In this document: positions 45,429 through 54,079 of the stretch, piece by piece
Layout: every line of letters starts with the position of its first letter
How positions within the stretch are numbered: the stretch's first letter is position 1
Origin: Pseudobutyrivibrio ruminis AD2017
GTDB lineage: Bacteria > Bacillota > Clostridia > Lachnospirales > Lachnospiraceae
DNA length: 64,000 nucleotides
Assembly: GCF_000424305.1 (NCBI RefSeq)
Contig: NZ_AUJQ01000004.1
Location: forward strand, 186,001 to 250,000
Reading direction: 5' to 3'
Notes under the pieces: generated by a model
What the model saw: the letters and a program-made list of their open reading frames with translations, nothing else
What the model was told of the DNA's origin: nothing
The model's database searches: none
Program-made: the position numbers and the translations under genes

Positions 45429-46260
45429 ATGAATCCTCCATTTGAATATCACTCCACCAGTATCCCTGGTGATTATTTGAAAGCTTAAGATCAGTCTTAT
45501 CAACCTCACCCAGCTTAGCCTCTAAATATTTAAAGTAATCATACCTTTTAGCAAGATTACTGTAGTGAGTAGCTTTTACAGCATACTCCTTTGATAAATC
45601 TCTGGTAGTGCCTGCGGTGTTATCTTCATATATGCGATAAATGGTGTCTGCGTTATCAACGCAAGCGCCCTTACCAATATCAAGAATTATTCTGCTAAAC
45701 AAATACCAGTCAAAAACTGCTACTGCACCTTCATTAAGGCTGTCTATAAATTCCTCGCTAAGGCTTGTAAGCCTGATGCCTGTATTAGACAATCCAAGGA
45801 AGTTTCCCTGAGAAATATCCTTAATGTTTTCCACTGTCTTAGGTAAGGTTTTAAACACGTCCTCACCCTTTTCAGTAACGAACTTATTATAAAAGAATAC
45901 TTTGTCTTTGTCTAATTCAAAAGCCTGCTTGTAGCTGGCCATTCTGGATGGCGCAATAGTGTCATCGGCATCAACAAGAACTATGCTTTCATAGCCTAGG
46001 TTCTTAGCAGTTTTCAGCATTTCGATGCGAGTTCCGGCAATGCTTAGCTTCTTATCGCTAATATCCTCAATGTGGATATTGATGCCATGAACGGTATTTT
46101 GTATTTGTTTTTCTACTTCTACAAGCTCATCCTTTGTGTAATTGTCGTTAATTATCAACAGGTCGAAGTCCTTATTGGATTGGTTATCCACGGATGTTAG
46201 TAGGGCCTGTAGATAGGGGTGGGCTTGTTTGTAGATTACTGTGGATAATGCTGTCTTCAT
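45418..46260 (-). CDS. Family 2-like glycosyltransferase
   Basis: 280 aa. It has ALSTVIYKQAHPYLQALLTS, LLIINDNYTKDELVEV and SIVLVDADDTIAPSRMASY (DxD-type metal site near residue 100), with WYLFSRIILDIG further on. The GT-A core is degenerate at the usual N-terminal PTYN motif. A double-hairpin repeat ends just upstream, and its GAGGG is placed seven bases from ATG 46260. The ATG at 46266 is too close to it. Position next to neuB suggests a role in adding the nonulosonic acid or a neighbouring sugar; not provable here. Confidence 0.65.
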   Translation of the reverse strand: MKTALSTVIYKQAHPYLQALLTSVDNQSNKDFDLLIINDNYTKDELVEVEKQIQNTVHGINIHIEDISDKKLSIAGTRIEMLKTAKNLGYESIVLVDADDTIAPSRMASYKQAFELDKDKVFFYNKFVTEKGEDVFKTLPKTVENIKDISQGNFLGLSNTGIRLTSLSEEFIDSLNEGAVAVFDWYLFSRIILDIGKGACVDNADTIYRIYEDNTAGTTRDLSKEYAVKATHYSNLAKRYDYFKYLEAKLGEVDKTDLKLSNNHQGYWWSDIQMEDSYEI

Positions 46261-46267
46261 AATCATA

Positions 46268-46317
46268 CCCTCATCAGTCAGCTGCGCTGACAGCTTCTCC
46301 CTACTTAGGGAGAAGCC
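46268..46317 (-). repeat. Double-hairpin intergenic repeat, copy 6
   Basis: Stem 2 here is GCTTCTCCCT-ACTT-AGGGAGAAGC: a C to T change on one side is matched by G to A on the other. The copy encodes the last residues (ASP) and stop of the upstream GT4 protein and provides the ribosome site of the downstream GT2. Confidence 0.85.
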
Positions 46318-47507
46318 AAGTAGGTGTCCATGTAGTCCATTAGTTTTTTCTTGGAGAAGTGTTCCTTGTTGTAGGCTAAGGCGTTTTCTCCCATTTGTAG
46401 GCGAAATACTTCAGGGAGATTACGCATGGCTATGATGTTCATAGCTAATGCTCTGGCATCTCCAATATCTGAGCACATACCGCATTTTGCTTCTACAATA
46501 ACTCTTTCTGTTTCGCCCTTGGCTGAGGCAATAATTGGCATTGCACATGCCATGTATGACTGAAGCTTGGCAGGGATTGTCTTTGCGAACAATTCATCAT
46601 CTGCAAATGAAATAAATGCTGCATCACCTTTGGCTAAAAGTGCAGGAACCTCTGTTGGTTTTACTCTTCCTGCGAACTCGAAAAGATCCCAAACGCCTTC
46701 GGCTGTGATACTTTCCTTGAAGCTTTCTCTGGCTCTTCCATCTCCAACTATGGTGAATCGGATATCCTTAACACCTTCGTTTCTGATGATGGCTGCTGCC
46801 TTTGGTAATATCTCTAGTCCCTGTGCCTGACCTATGTTTCCTGTGAATATTACATTAAAGCCTTTATGCTCAACCTTTTCCTTTGGCTCGTAGAATTCTT
46901 CAGCGTACTGAGGCCAGAAGCTTACCTTATCCTGCTCGTCCTCATCTACGTATTTACGAATTGAATCTACAAAGCTTGGGCTGGTTCCCCAGATGTGGTC
47001 GCAACCCTTATATATCTTTCTCACCATTCGCTCTATTGGCTTAACCATAAGTGGCGAATGAATGCCTGTAATCATTTCTACGTTTTCTGGCCATAAGTCC
47101 TGTACGTATAAGTAACATGGTACATGGTGTTTTTTAGCGTAGGCCACGCCTACCTTACATTGATTCATTGGTGATGTTTCAAACATGTAAACTTCATCAG
47201 CCTTAATACGTGTAAACATGTTCCAGAAAAATCCAAAAAATGGGAAGCTAAGATAATTTAGTACCAATCCAAGCTTGCCATTACCTCTTGGTATCAGCGG
47301 AATACGATGAATTTCTACACCATTTATTATTTCATGTCTCTTCTTAAAAAGGCCGTAGCCTTCGTATATTTTCCCCTCAGGATAATTAGGGAGGCCAGTT
47401 AAAACAGAAACCTTGTAGCCTCTTTTTACCCACTCAAATGCCATATCATTTATTCTGAACTGCTCAGGATAAAAATACTGGCATACTATCAATATATGTT
47501 TGTCCAT
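46305..47507 (-). CDS. Family 4 glycosyltransferase (WbuB-like)
   Basis: 400 aa. N-terminus ILIVCQYFYPEQFRINDMAF with GLPNYPEGKIYEGY, YVQDLWPENVEMITG and IWGTSPSFVDSI. The donor domain has VIFTGNIGQAQGLEILPKAA, FTIVGDGRARESFKE and KTIPAKLQSYMACAMPIIAS. These are the features of WbuB, reported as an L-FucNAc transferase in E. coli loci, and of related GT4 enzymes. The stop codon and last three residues lie in a double-hairpin repeat. It starts after a terminator-like hairpin; no strong ribosome site is seen (CGAGAACATAA). Confidence 0.85.
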   Translation of the reverse strand: MDKHILIVCQYFYPEQFRINDMAFEWVKRGYKVSVLTGLPNYPEGKIYEGYGLFKKRHEIINGVEIHRIPLIPRGNGKLGLVLNYLSFPFFGFFWNMFTRIKADEVYMFETSPMNQCKVGVAYAKKHHVPCYLYVQDLWPENVEMITGIHSPLMVKPIERMVRKIYKGCDHIWGTSPSFVDSIRKYVDEDEQDKVSFWPQYAEEFYEPKEKVEHKGFNVIFTGNIGQAQGLEILPKAAAIIRNEGVKDIRFTIVGDGRARESFKESITAEGVWDLFEFAGRVKPTEVPALLAKGDAAFISFADDELFAKTIPAKLQSYMACAMPIIASAKGETERVIVEAKCGMCSDIGDARALAMNIIAMRNLPEVFRLQMGENALAYNKEHFSKKKLMDYMDTYLASP

Positions 47508-47544
47508 TTATGTTCTCGAATCTATCTATATTTTTAAACGCACA

Positions 47545-47575
47545 AATATCGCCCATATACTTTGGGCGATATTTA
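47545..47575 (-). terminator. Terminator-like hairpin after the DUF2142 gene
   Basis: Perfect 11-pair stem AAATATCGCCC / GGGCGATATTT with a nine-base loop, two bases after the UAA at 47577. The run after the stem (GTGCGTTTAAAAA) is not a clean U-tract, so partial termination or mRNA-end protection is possible. It is symmetric and would work on either strand. Confidence 0.55.
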
Positions 47576-47576
47576 T

Positions 47577-49244
47577 TTACATTACGAATGGTGCTGGCAT
47601 TCCATCTCTCAAGTGGAAAAGGAAATGTAACAATCCACACATTGAGAAAATAAGCATAATGTTTTGAATATAAATCAGAGCCAACGCCAGCTTGTTTTCC
47701 TTGGCATCTGTTCCAAGTCCTATACACATGCACATGTATACAGGTATCAAATATCTAAATGAAATCTGAATTCTCTGACTTCCTTCTGCTGGAGTAAATC
47801 GTGTCATGCATCCAATGAAGATTGCTACTACACACAGCACAAGACCTAAGCCTAAAACAACCATCTGCCACTTTTTAATACGGTTACCCTTGATGAATAC
47901 CATACCTGCGAGTAAACAGATAAGCATAACGATAATGCAAACCCATGGCACTTCAGCGTTAAGCTTAATATGACCAAGCTCGCGACCAATAATGTGGTTG
48001 ATGTTGTACCAAAAATCTACCTTAATTCCGTCCCATGTAAACTTAAGCACCTCAAGCTTATGGTCTACAAAATATTCCCAGCTAAGTGCTTCTCTTGAAG
48101 TATCAGTTTCGATGGTATTTCCACTCCACTTCCAGAACACATTTACCATAATGAAATAGTAATACTTAGTAATAACCTTCTTGGCAACAACTACAACGCC
48201 AAGACCAAGTACTCCAAGAATCACATATTCGTACCACTTTTTAGAAAGCACTACGTCTGTCCACCATTTCTTAAGTGGGATAGCGAAGAACCATACTGCA
48301 AAAAGTGCATATACGATTTTGTTTGGAATAAGTATAACTACGCAGCCTGCAAGGATGATAATATCCCAAGCATGAAGCTTAACCTGTGGCTGACTATAAT
48401 ACAAAACAAGTGTAAATAAAGCTAATGAAAACAGGATACTCATGTTATCGTACGAGTATGAGCTACATATATGTAACACTCCTGGGAACAAAGCAAAAGT
48501 GAAAAACTGCTGTTTTCCAACAGGCAAAAGCTTAAGAGCAATATAGCCTGCAATTATAAGTGATAGGGAGTTAAAAAATCTTCCCATGAATATTACACCG
48601 GCAAAACCAAAACCTAAAAGTCTTGCCAAAGTAATACCTGCACCAGATACCAAATATCTGGATGCCTTTGATGGTGCTATTTTACATTCAACATTGCCCT
48701 GCATATCATCTGCATGCTTAAAGTAATTGCCCTGCGCCAATATTGCGTATTGATAAGGGAATGTAACATCCAGATATGGCATCATGTAATAATCTTCTGC
48801 ACGCATGTAAAAGAACGATTCATCCTGCACCCAGCTACCAAGCTTACTGGTATCCATGCTAAGGTTGTGATCCTTCATTCCAAGCATTATGTTAGAACAA
48901 TGATAAGCACTGTAATAATGCTGAACTTCATCTGGTCCTGAAATAGGTGGCATAACAAGCTGCATACAGAATGTCCAGCCGATAGCCATGATTACGAATA
49001 ATCTTGGATAAGACCAGTCCTTGTTCTTTACAAGCATCCTTGTAAGATAAACTGTAAGTGCAATCATTACGATGAAGATGATTGCAAAATATGCATTATA
49101 TCTTTTTGTTGATGTCAAATTAACACAATTTGTAAAGAAAAAAACAAGCGCTGCAACGATGCTTACTGCAGCAACTGCCACAGCTCCTATTTGAAATCCC
49201 TTTTCTTTATTCATGTCTGAAAAATATGACTTAATTTTTTCCAC
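47577..49244 (-). CDS. DUF2142-type polytopic membrane protein, GT-C-like
   Basis: 555 aa, about thirteen spans. The motif PPISGPDEVQHYYSAYHCSN near residue 105 is the first-loop signature of DUF2142 proteins, followed by ARLLGFGFAGVIFMGRFFNS and CSSYSYDNMSILFSLALF. DUF2142 proteins resemble GT-C glycosyltransferases and are found in wall-polysaccharide loci. The start is GTG 49244 with AAAGGG eight bases upstream. It is followed by a strong hairpin, so it may be the last gene of the unit that starts at the 55.7-kb promoter. Confidence 0.8.
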   Translation of the reverse strand: MEKIKSYFSDMNKEKGFQIGAVAVAAVSIVAALVFFFTNCVNLTSTKRYNAYFAIIFIVMIALTVYLTRMLVKNKDWSYPRLFVIMAIGWTFCMQLVMPPISGPDEVQHYYSAYHCSNIMLGMKDHNLSMDTSKLGSWVQDESFFYMRAEDYYMMPYLDVTFPYQYAILAQGNYFKHADDMQGNVECKIAPSKASRYLVSGAGITLARLLGFGFAGVIFMGRFFNSLSLIIAGYIALKLLPVGKQQFFTFALFPGVLHICSSYSYDNMSILFSLALFTLVLYYSQPQVKLHAWDIIILAGCVVILIPNKIVYALFAVWFFAIPLKKWWTDVVLSKKWYEYVILGVLGLGVVVVAKKVITKYYYFIMVNVFWKWSGNTIETDTSREALSWEYFVDHKLEVLKFTWDGIKVDFWYNINHIIGRELGHIKLNAEVPWVCIIVMLICLLAGMVFIKGNRIKKWQMVVLGLGLVLCVVAIFIGCMTRFTPAEGSQRIQISFRYLIPVYMCMCIGLGTDAKENKLALALIYIQNIMLIFSMCGLLHFLFHLRDGMPAPFVM

Positions 49245-49266
49245 TATTAATCCCTTTCAAGCAATC

Positions 49267-50307
49267 TTATCTGCCTGCAAGTCTACGTTCCATCTTGCTA
49301 AGCTCATCCAGCTGGCCCATGTCCATCCATGTGTTTTCGTTGATTGGATAAACGCCAACTTTTTTGCCGTCGTCCTTAAGTCTGTTAATGATATCTGGGA
49401 AGCCGATGAATTCGCCGTCCTTGATATAATCAATAACCTCTGGTTCAACTATATAAATACCAGTGTTTGTGAAGAAGCTAAACTCTGGTTTTTCTTTCAT
49501 GTCTAAGATATTTCCATGCTCTCCAAACTCTACCACGCCATAAGCCACCTGGAAGTTTCTAAGGGAGCATACCATAGTAATCAGATTACCCTCTTTTTTA
49601 TGATGTTCATAAATCTTTGAGTAATCCTCTTCAATTAAGATATCGCAATTAGTAAGGATAAATGTCTCATCAATCTTGCCTCTTAAAAGGGCAAGGCCGC
49701 CTCCTGTACCAAGAGGCTTATCCTCATCCACAAAATCAATACTATAAGGTCTCTCAGCCTCGCCAAAATAAGACTTAATCATATTCTTCTTATGATTAAC
49801 AATCATTATCATTCTATCAATTCCATAATCTGCAAAGCTATCCATGATAAGCTCTGCGATAGGCTTCTCGCCTACTGGAATAAGTGGCTTTGGAAGAATT
49901 CTTGTGTATGGATAAAGCCTTGTACCCTTGCCACCTGCCATCATAACAACAGGGGTACTAAGGGTAGAATGCTTTTTATAATGATTCTCACTCCAGAAGA
50001 CTGTATCAATTACATGGCCTTCGTCATCTACAATTGGAAGTCCTTCTATGTTGTGACGATAGAGGAAGTTACGTGCATCTTCTTTTTCTTCTTCCTTCAA
50101 GCTTCTAGGCTTGTAATTTGCTATAGATTTTACAGGTTCGTTTAAATCTCCACCTGATAAAATGTATCTACGAACATCTCCCTCTGAAAGAGCTGCCAAC
50201 AGCTTATTGTCATCATCAACAATAAAAACTGTGCGGCGGCTGCTAGCATCAAATGTTCGCATCGCATGTAAAATTGTGTCATCTTCCTTTATGAATACAT
50301 TTTCCAT
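49267..50307 (-). CDS. ptmE: CBS-domain sugar-1-phosphate nucleotidyltransferase (PtmE-like)
   Basis: 346 aa. Two CBS repeats come first (residues about 1-115: RTVFIVDDDNKLLAALSEGD, GLPIVDDEGHVIDTV). A NTP_transferase domain follows, with VMMAGGKGTRLYPYTRILPK, PLIPVGEKPIAELIMD, DEDKPLGTGGGLALLRGK and FILTNCDILIEEDYS. This CBS plus nucleotidyltransferase fusion matches PtmE of Campylobacter, which makes GDP-glucosamine for the legionaminic acid route. LegB and LegC are encoded directly upstream, which supports the same role. GGAG precedes the ATG. Nucleotide choice (GDP) is inferred from the family. Confidence 0.88.
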   Translation of the reverse strand: MENVFIKEDDTILHAMRTFDASSRRTVFIVDDDNKLLAALSEGDVRRYILSGGDLNEPVKSIANYKPRSLKEEEKEDARNFLYRHNIEGLPIVDDEGHVIDTVFWSENHYKKHSTLSTPVVMMAGGKGTRLYPYTRILPKPLIPVGEKPIAELIMDSFADYGIDRMIMIVNHKKNMIKSYFGEAERPYSIDFVDEDKPLGTGGGLALLRGKIDETFILTNCDILIEEDYSKIYEHHKKEGNLITMVCSLRNFQVAYGVVEFGEHGNILDMKEKPEFSFFTNTGIYIVEPEVIDYIKDGEFIGFPDIINRLKDDGKKVGVYPINENTWMDMGQLDELSKMERRLAGR

Positions 50308-50313
50308 AATAAT

Positions 50314-51480
50314 TTACTCCGCAAAATTTTTAATTACGTCTATAACGCGGTTTACGCCGGCTTCGTCGAGGTTGGTTGAGCATGGTACGTTTACTACGCG
50401 GTGCCAATACCATGGTGCGCAGGTTAAGTCGTAAGTGCGAGCACCCTCGTATGGAAGCTGATCAGAGATAAGTCCCCAAATTGGACGTGACTGAATATGT
50501 GCTTCCTTAAGTGCTTCGATAAGCTTATCACGACCCTCTTCGTCGTTTTCAAATACTACTGAATAGAACCAGTAGTTGCTACGGATTCCTGGTCTGAAAT
50601 CCTGAACGTGAAGTCCTGGCATCTTATCGATAGCTTCCTTGTAAAGGTGATAATTCTTAGTCTTAACCTTGATGAAATCTTCAAGCTGTTCCATCTGAGC
50701 AAGTCCAAGTGCTGCCTGAAGATTTGTAAGTCTATAGTTATAGCCGATTTCATCATGGATGAAATTAGCCTGATCTGCCTTTGCCTGTGTTGTTAAATGC
50801 TTAGCATGAGCAAGAAGTGCTTCGTCATTAGAAACAATCATACCGCCACCACCAGTAGTGATAATCTTATTTCCGTTGAATGAATAGCAGCCTAATGTAC
50901 CGATTGTACCGGCAAACTTCCCTGCATACTTACCCTCTGTATAATATGTTCCAAGAGCCTCTGTGGCATCCTCGACAACCTTGAGGTTATACTTTTCAGC
51001 TATAGGCATGATGGCTTCCATATCTGCCATGTTACCAAATACATGAACAACAACCATTGCCTTAATCTGACGGCCTGTTGCTCTATCAACAAGCTTACCG
51101 TCAGTGAAATCACACTCTTCTTCGCAGAACTTCTTAAGCTTTACAGGGTCCATGCAAAGACTGTCGTCACAATCCATGAAGATTGGCTCGGCGCCAGCGT
51201 ACTTTGTAGGGTTTACTGCTGCAATAAAAGTAAGTGTAGGAACGATTACTGCATCACCTGGCTTTACACCACAAAGCATCAAACTGATGTGAAGTGCTGA
51301 TGTACCGTTCTGTGTGCTAACTGCAGCTGGAGTATGAACGTACTCGGCTACCTTCTTTTCAAAATCTGATACGTAAGGGCCTGCTGTGGATACCCACTCA
51401 GTCTCTACTGCATCAGTAACGTACTTCAATTCATTTCCCTTTAAATTTGGCACTGAAAGTGCAATAAATTCATCCGCCAT
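50314..51480 (-). CDS. legC: LegC-type PLP aminotransferase
   Basis: 388 aa from ATG 51480, which has AGAGG upstream. The same frame stays open to 51648, but that part is a structured palindromic element and gives a non-protein-like extension. Motifs: SVPNLKGNELKYVTDAVETE, VSTQNGTSALHISLMLCGV, VVEDATEALGTYY (Asp for PLP) and CYSFNGNKIITTGGGG, with the Schiff-base Lys near 205. LegC aminates C4 of the 4-keto-6-deoxy GlcNAc nucleotide made by LegB. Gene order LegB, LegC, PtmE supports the assignment. Confidence 0.92.
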   Translation of the reverse strand: MADEFIALSVPNLKGNELKYVTDAVETEWVSTAGPYVSDFEKKVAEYVHTPAAVSTQNGTSALHISLMLCGVKPGDAVIVPTLTFIAAVNPTKYAGAEPIFMDCDDSLCMDPVKLKKFCEEECDFTDGKLVDRATGRQIKAMVVVHVFGNMADMEAIMPIAEKYNLKVVEDATEALGTYYTEGKYAGKFAGTIGTLGCYSFNGNKIITTGGGGMIVSNDEALLAHAKHLTTQAKADQANFIHDEIGYNYRLTNLQAALGLAQMEQLEDFIKVKTKNYHLYKEAIDKMPGLHVQDFRPGIRSNYWFYSVVFENDEEGRDKLIEALKEAHIQSRPIWGLISDQLPYEGARTYDLTCAPWYWHRVVNVPCSTNLDEAGVNRVIDVIKNFAE

Positions 51481-51504
51481 TTCTCTACCTCTAATCCGAT
51501 GAAC

Positions 51505-51660
51505 CATAAGCCATATACACATGCAACGACACGCTTTCGCTCTGCTTGCCCTCGTTGCGTTACGTAAGATGCTCCTTTCAGGACCATCTAAGTAACGACG
51601 GGGCAAGAAGGTCTTATGCATGTGTATATGTCTTATGCTCCATCTCACTTAAATTTTATA
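51505..51660 (-). repeat. Large nested palindromic element between legB and legC
   Basis: Outer arms 51505-51525 and 51617-51637 (CATAAGCCATATACACATGCA, one mismatch after pairing) enclose a second stem. That stem is CTTGCCC and CGTTGCGTTAC at 51545-51563 against GTAACGACG and GGGCAAG at 51592-51607. Inside is a small AGATG/CATCT hairpin with TCCT-TTC-AGGA. The left end carries the TCACTTAAATTTTAT tail (plus strand) shared with the elements at 25.7 and 58.2 kb. Confidence 0.75.
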
Positions 51661-51665
51661 GTTAA

Positions 51666-52643
51666 TTAAATGTTATAGATATCTACTTTGTACTTGTCTA
51701 GGTTGTGACGTAAAAACTCTATTGTCTCGGCGAGGCCTTGTTCGAAGGTGTACTGAGGCTTCCAGTCTGTGAGCTGAAGGATTTTTTCGTTGCTTCCGAG
51801 GAGGCGGTTTACCTCACTCTTTTCTGGGCGAAGACGGTCTTCGTCGCAGATGATGCGAGCATTTGGATTAATCTGACGGATAAGCTCTTCTGCGAGCTGC
51901 CCGATTGAGATTTCCTTCTGTGTTGCAATGTTGATTTCCTGGCCGATTGTCTTATCACTTTCATACATAGCGATGAAACCGTGGGCTGTATCTTTTACGT
52001 AGTTGAAATCACGTGTTGGTGTAAGTGAACCAAGCTTGATTTCTTCCTTACCTGCAAGAAGCTGTGTGATTATTGTAGGAATTACCGCACGAGCTGACTG
52101 ACGTGGTCCAAATGTGTTAAATGGACGCACGATTGTTACAGGTAAATCGAATGAACGATAGAATGACTCTGCTAATCTGTCTGCACCAATCTTTGTAGCT
52201 GAATATGGTGACTGGCCCTGGTATGGGTGCTTTTCGTCGATTGGTACGTACTGAGCTGTACCATAAACCTCTGATGTAGATGTAACAAGTACACGGATGC
52301 CTTGGTCTCTAGCTGCCTGAAGTACATTTAAAGTACCCTTGATGTTAGTGTCTACATAAGCATCTGGGCTGTGATATGAAAATGGGATAGCGATAAGTGC
52401 TGCTAAATGGAATACAGCATCTACACCCTTCATAGACTCACGAACACCGTTAGGGTCGCGAACATCACCAGCGAATACCTCAACATGATCCATAATATCC
52501 TTAGGGAGTGTATCAAGCCATCCCCAGTTATTGAATGAATTGTAGTATACGAAAGCGCGAACCTCGTATCCCTTCTTAACTAATTCCTCTACCAAATGAG
52601 AACCGATAAATCCATCAGATCCTGTTACTAATACTTTACTCAT
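51666..52643 (-). CDS. legB: LegB-type NAD-dependent 4,6-dehydratase (SDR)
   Basis: 325 aa. Rossmann motif VLVTGSDGFIGSHLVEELVK, YYNSFNNWGWLDTL, FHLAALIAIPFSYHSP, TSTSEVYGTAQYVPI and catalytic SPYSATKIGADRLAES (Tyr 147, Lys 151), then RPFNTFGPRQSARAVIPTII. These closely follow LegB, which removes water from GDP-GlcNAc to make the 4-keto-6-deoxy intermediate. AAGGAG lies before ATG 52643, and the gene overlaps the KpsC-like gene by eight bases. The assignment is strengthened by LegC and the PtmE-like enzyme next to it. Confidence 0.92.
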   Translation of the reverse strand: MSKVLVTGSDGFIGSHLVEELVKKGYEVRAFVYYNSFNNWGWLDTLPKDIMDHVEVFAGDVRDPNGVRESMKGVDAVFHLAALIAIPFSYHSPDAYVDTNIKGTLNVLQAARDQGIRVLVTSTSEVYGTAQYVPIDEKHPYQGQSPYSATKIGADRLAESFYRSFDLPVTIVRPFNTFGPRQSARAVIPTIITQLLAGKEEIKLGSLTPTRDFNYVKDTAHGFIAMYESDKTIGQEINIATQKEISIGQLAEELIRQINPNARIICDEDRLRPEKSEVNRLLGSNEKILQLTDWKPQYTFEQGLAETIEFLRHNLDKYKVDIYNI

Positions 52644-54069
52644 GTTTCATCTCCTTAAAATAAGAATACATTGACTCGGCTACGAGCTGAAGATTGTCGT
52701 CAGAAAGACGTGCTTCGCTCATTACGTAGGTGTTACCGCGTCTTGCATGGCTCATGTAAACTGCCATGTACTGAACAATTTCTTCTCTTGTTGGACGCTT
52801 GTATTCAGCCATCATCTTCTCATAGTTTCCGAAGACTTCTTCCAAATACATAACACCTGGTGCGCCCTTATAAATAATGTCTCCACTCATGAATACTGGA
52901 TGGCGAAGCATCATAGCTTCCTGTCCTGCAGTACCTGTAAGAGTGGCTACGCATTCACTCTTTTCAATGAGCTTGATTGAATCCTCCCATGGATCGATAA
53001 GAACCACGTTTGGATAAACCTGAAGCTGCTCATAAAAGCTATTATCTCTAATGCCAAGGAATGAATAATGCTCCTTAACGTAAAGCATTGTATCCGCTGG
53101 CAATGATTTAACTAAATTATCGATAAAATAAAGCTGCTTCTCATACTTCTGGGCACAAACGATTGTTGTTGCCTCTGGCTGCATGTGAAGTGGGAAGTAT
53201 ACGAACTTCTTGCTGTAATCAGCCTTCTTGAAATACTTCTTACCCTTAGAATATCTAAGGTAGAACACCAACTGATCCATTGTGTGCTCGTAGCACTTGT
53301 AATATATGTATGAACCCTTATCTCTTGTGAGTGGGTTGAAAAATCTCTGTCTTAAATAGAAGAATGGTAGCACGAAAAAGATTGACTTCCACTTTGGCTT
53401 CTTTCCTGAAAACTGCATGAATGCAGGCTTAGAATGCTGTTCCTCAAATTTAGTAAGGTAGGCATCTGCCGCTGCACGCTGCTCCTCAGTAACAGGAATG
53501 TTAGCGTAATCCTCTGGCATATCGTACATCTTCTCAAATGGGTCATTTAAGATGTAGTGATGTGTTAAGTCCATACCGCAGGCTCTCATAAACATAAGTG
53601 AATAATAGCCTGTGCCTGTCTTCTTTCCTACTAAATATCCTGCATATGTAAGAAGTGTTGCTATAACCTCATCATAGTAGAAATCTACATGATAGGTGTT
53701 GAACACATACTCCCAAAACGCAAAAAGACCTGCAGCTGTATGCACGCAATAATCATAATCTCTATAGATTAAATATCTGTCTGTATAGATGTATTTCCAG
53801 ATTGGCTTAGCATCATATTTTGCTTCCATTTCAGCAAGCTTTTCTACTGTGAATTCATCCCAGTGCTTGTTCATGAATTCTGAGATTTCGCAAACTACGA
53901 TATCCTTCTTTTCTTCTTCGTTAAATTTAGCAAGTACATATGCAGATTCCTGCTTATCGCAGGTGATGAATACACCCTTAACATCTGGATGTGCTGCTTT
54001 TAATTTCTTGTATACGGCTGGCGAGAAATCCTCAAAAGGACGACGCGCCATAAAACATATAGTGTACAC
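52636..54069 (-). CDS. KpsC/KpsS-like capsule glycosyltransferase
   Basis: 477 aa. The long C-terminal half has KFVYFPLHMQPEATTIV near 290, then MLYVKEHYSFLG and CVATLTGTAGQEAMMLRHPV. These are typical of the Capsule_synth (PF05159) proteins. KpsC and KpsS of that family use CMP-Kdo; Gram-positive members occur next to nonulosonic acid genes. The start is GTG 54069 with AGGAGA in front. It is a good candidate for transferring the CMP-nonulosonate made by this block, by analogy only. A second, different HP-motif enzyme is at 25.8 kb. Confidence 0.7.
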   Translation of the reverse strand: MYTICFMARRPFEDFSPAVYKKLKAAHPDVKGVFITCDKQESAYVLAKFNEEEKKDIVVCEISEFMNKHWDEFTVEKLAEMEAKYDAKPIWKYIYTDRYLIYRDYDYCVHTAAGLFAFWEYVFNTYHVDFYYDEVIATLLTYAGYLVGKKTGTGYYSLMFMRACGMDLTHHYILNDPFEKMYDMPEDYANIPVTEEQRAAADAYLTKFEEQHSKPAFMQFSGKKPKWKSIFFVLPFFYLRQRFFNPLTRDKGSYIYYKCYEHTMDQLVFYLRYSKGKKYFKKADYSKKFVYFPLHMQPEATTIVCAQKYEKQLYFIDNLVKSLPADTMLYVKEHYSFLGIRDNSFYEQLQVYPNVVLIDPWEDSIKLIEKSECVATLTGTAGQEAMMLRHPVFMSGDIIYKGAPGVMYLEEVFGNYEKMMAEYKRPTREEIVQYMAVYMSHARRGNTYVMSEARLSDDNLQLVAESMYSYFKEMKHE

Positions 54070-54079
54070 TTCTATTCTC

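Noticed and set aside
45429-45509. 27-residue N-terminal extension of the NeuB-like protein
   Set aside because: It overlaps the upstream GT2 gene, and GGAGGA sits correctly before ATG 45428, where the family sequence begins.
28183-46317. CRISPR array made of the repeated hairpins
   Set aside because: Copies are kilobases apart, separated by genes, with no regular spacers and no cas genes.
51481-51648. 56-residue N-terminal extension of LegC
   Set aside because: It is encoded by a nested palindrome, is rich in Arg and Cys without domain character, and a good ribosome site lies before ATG 51480.
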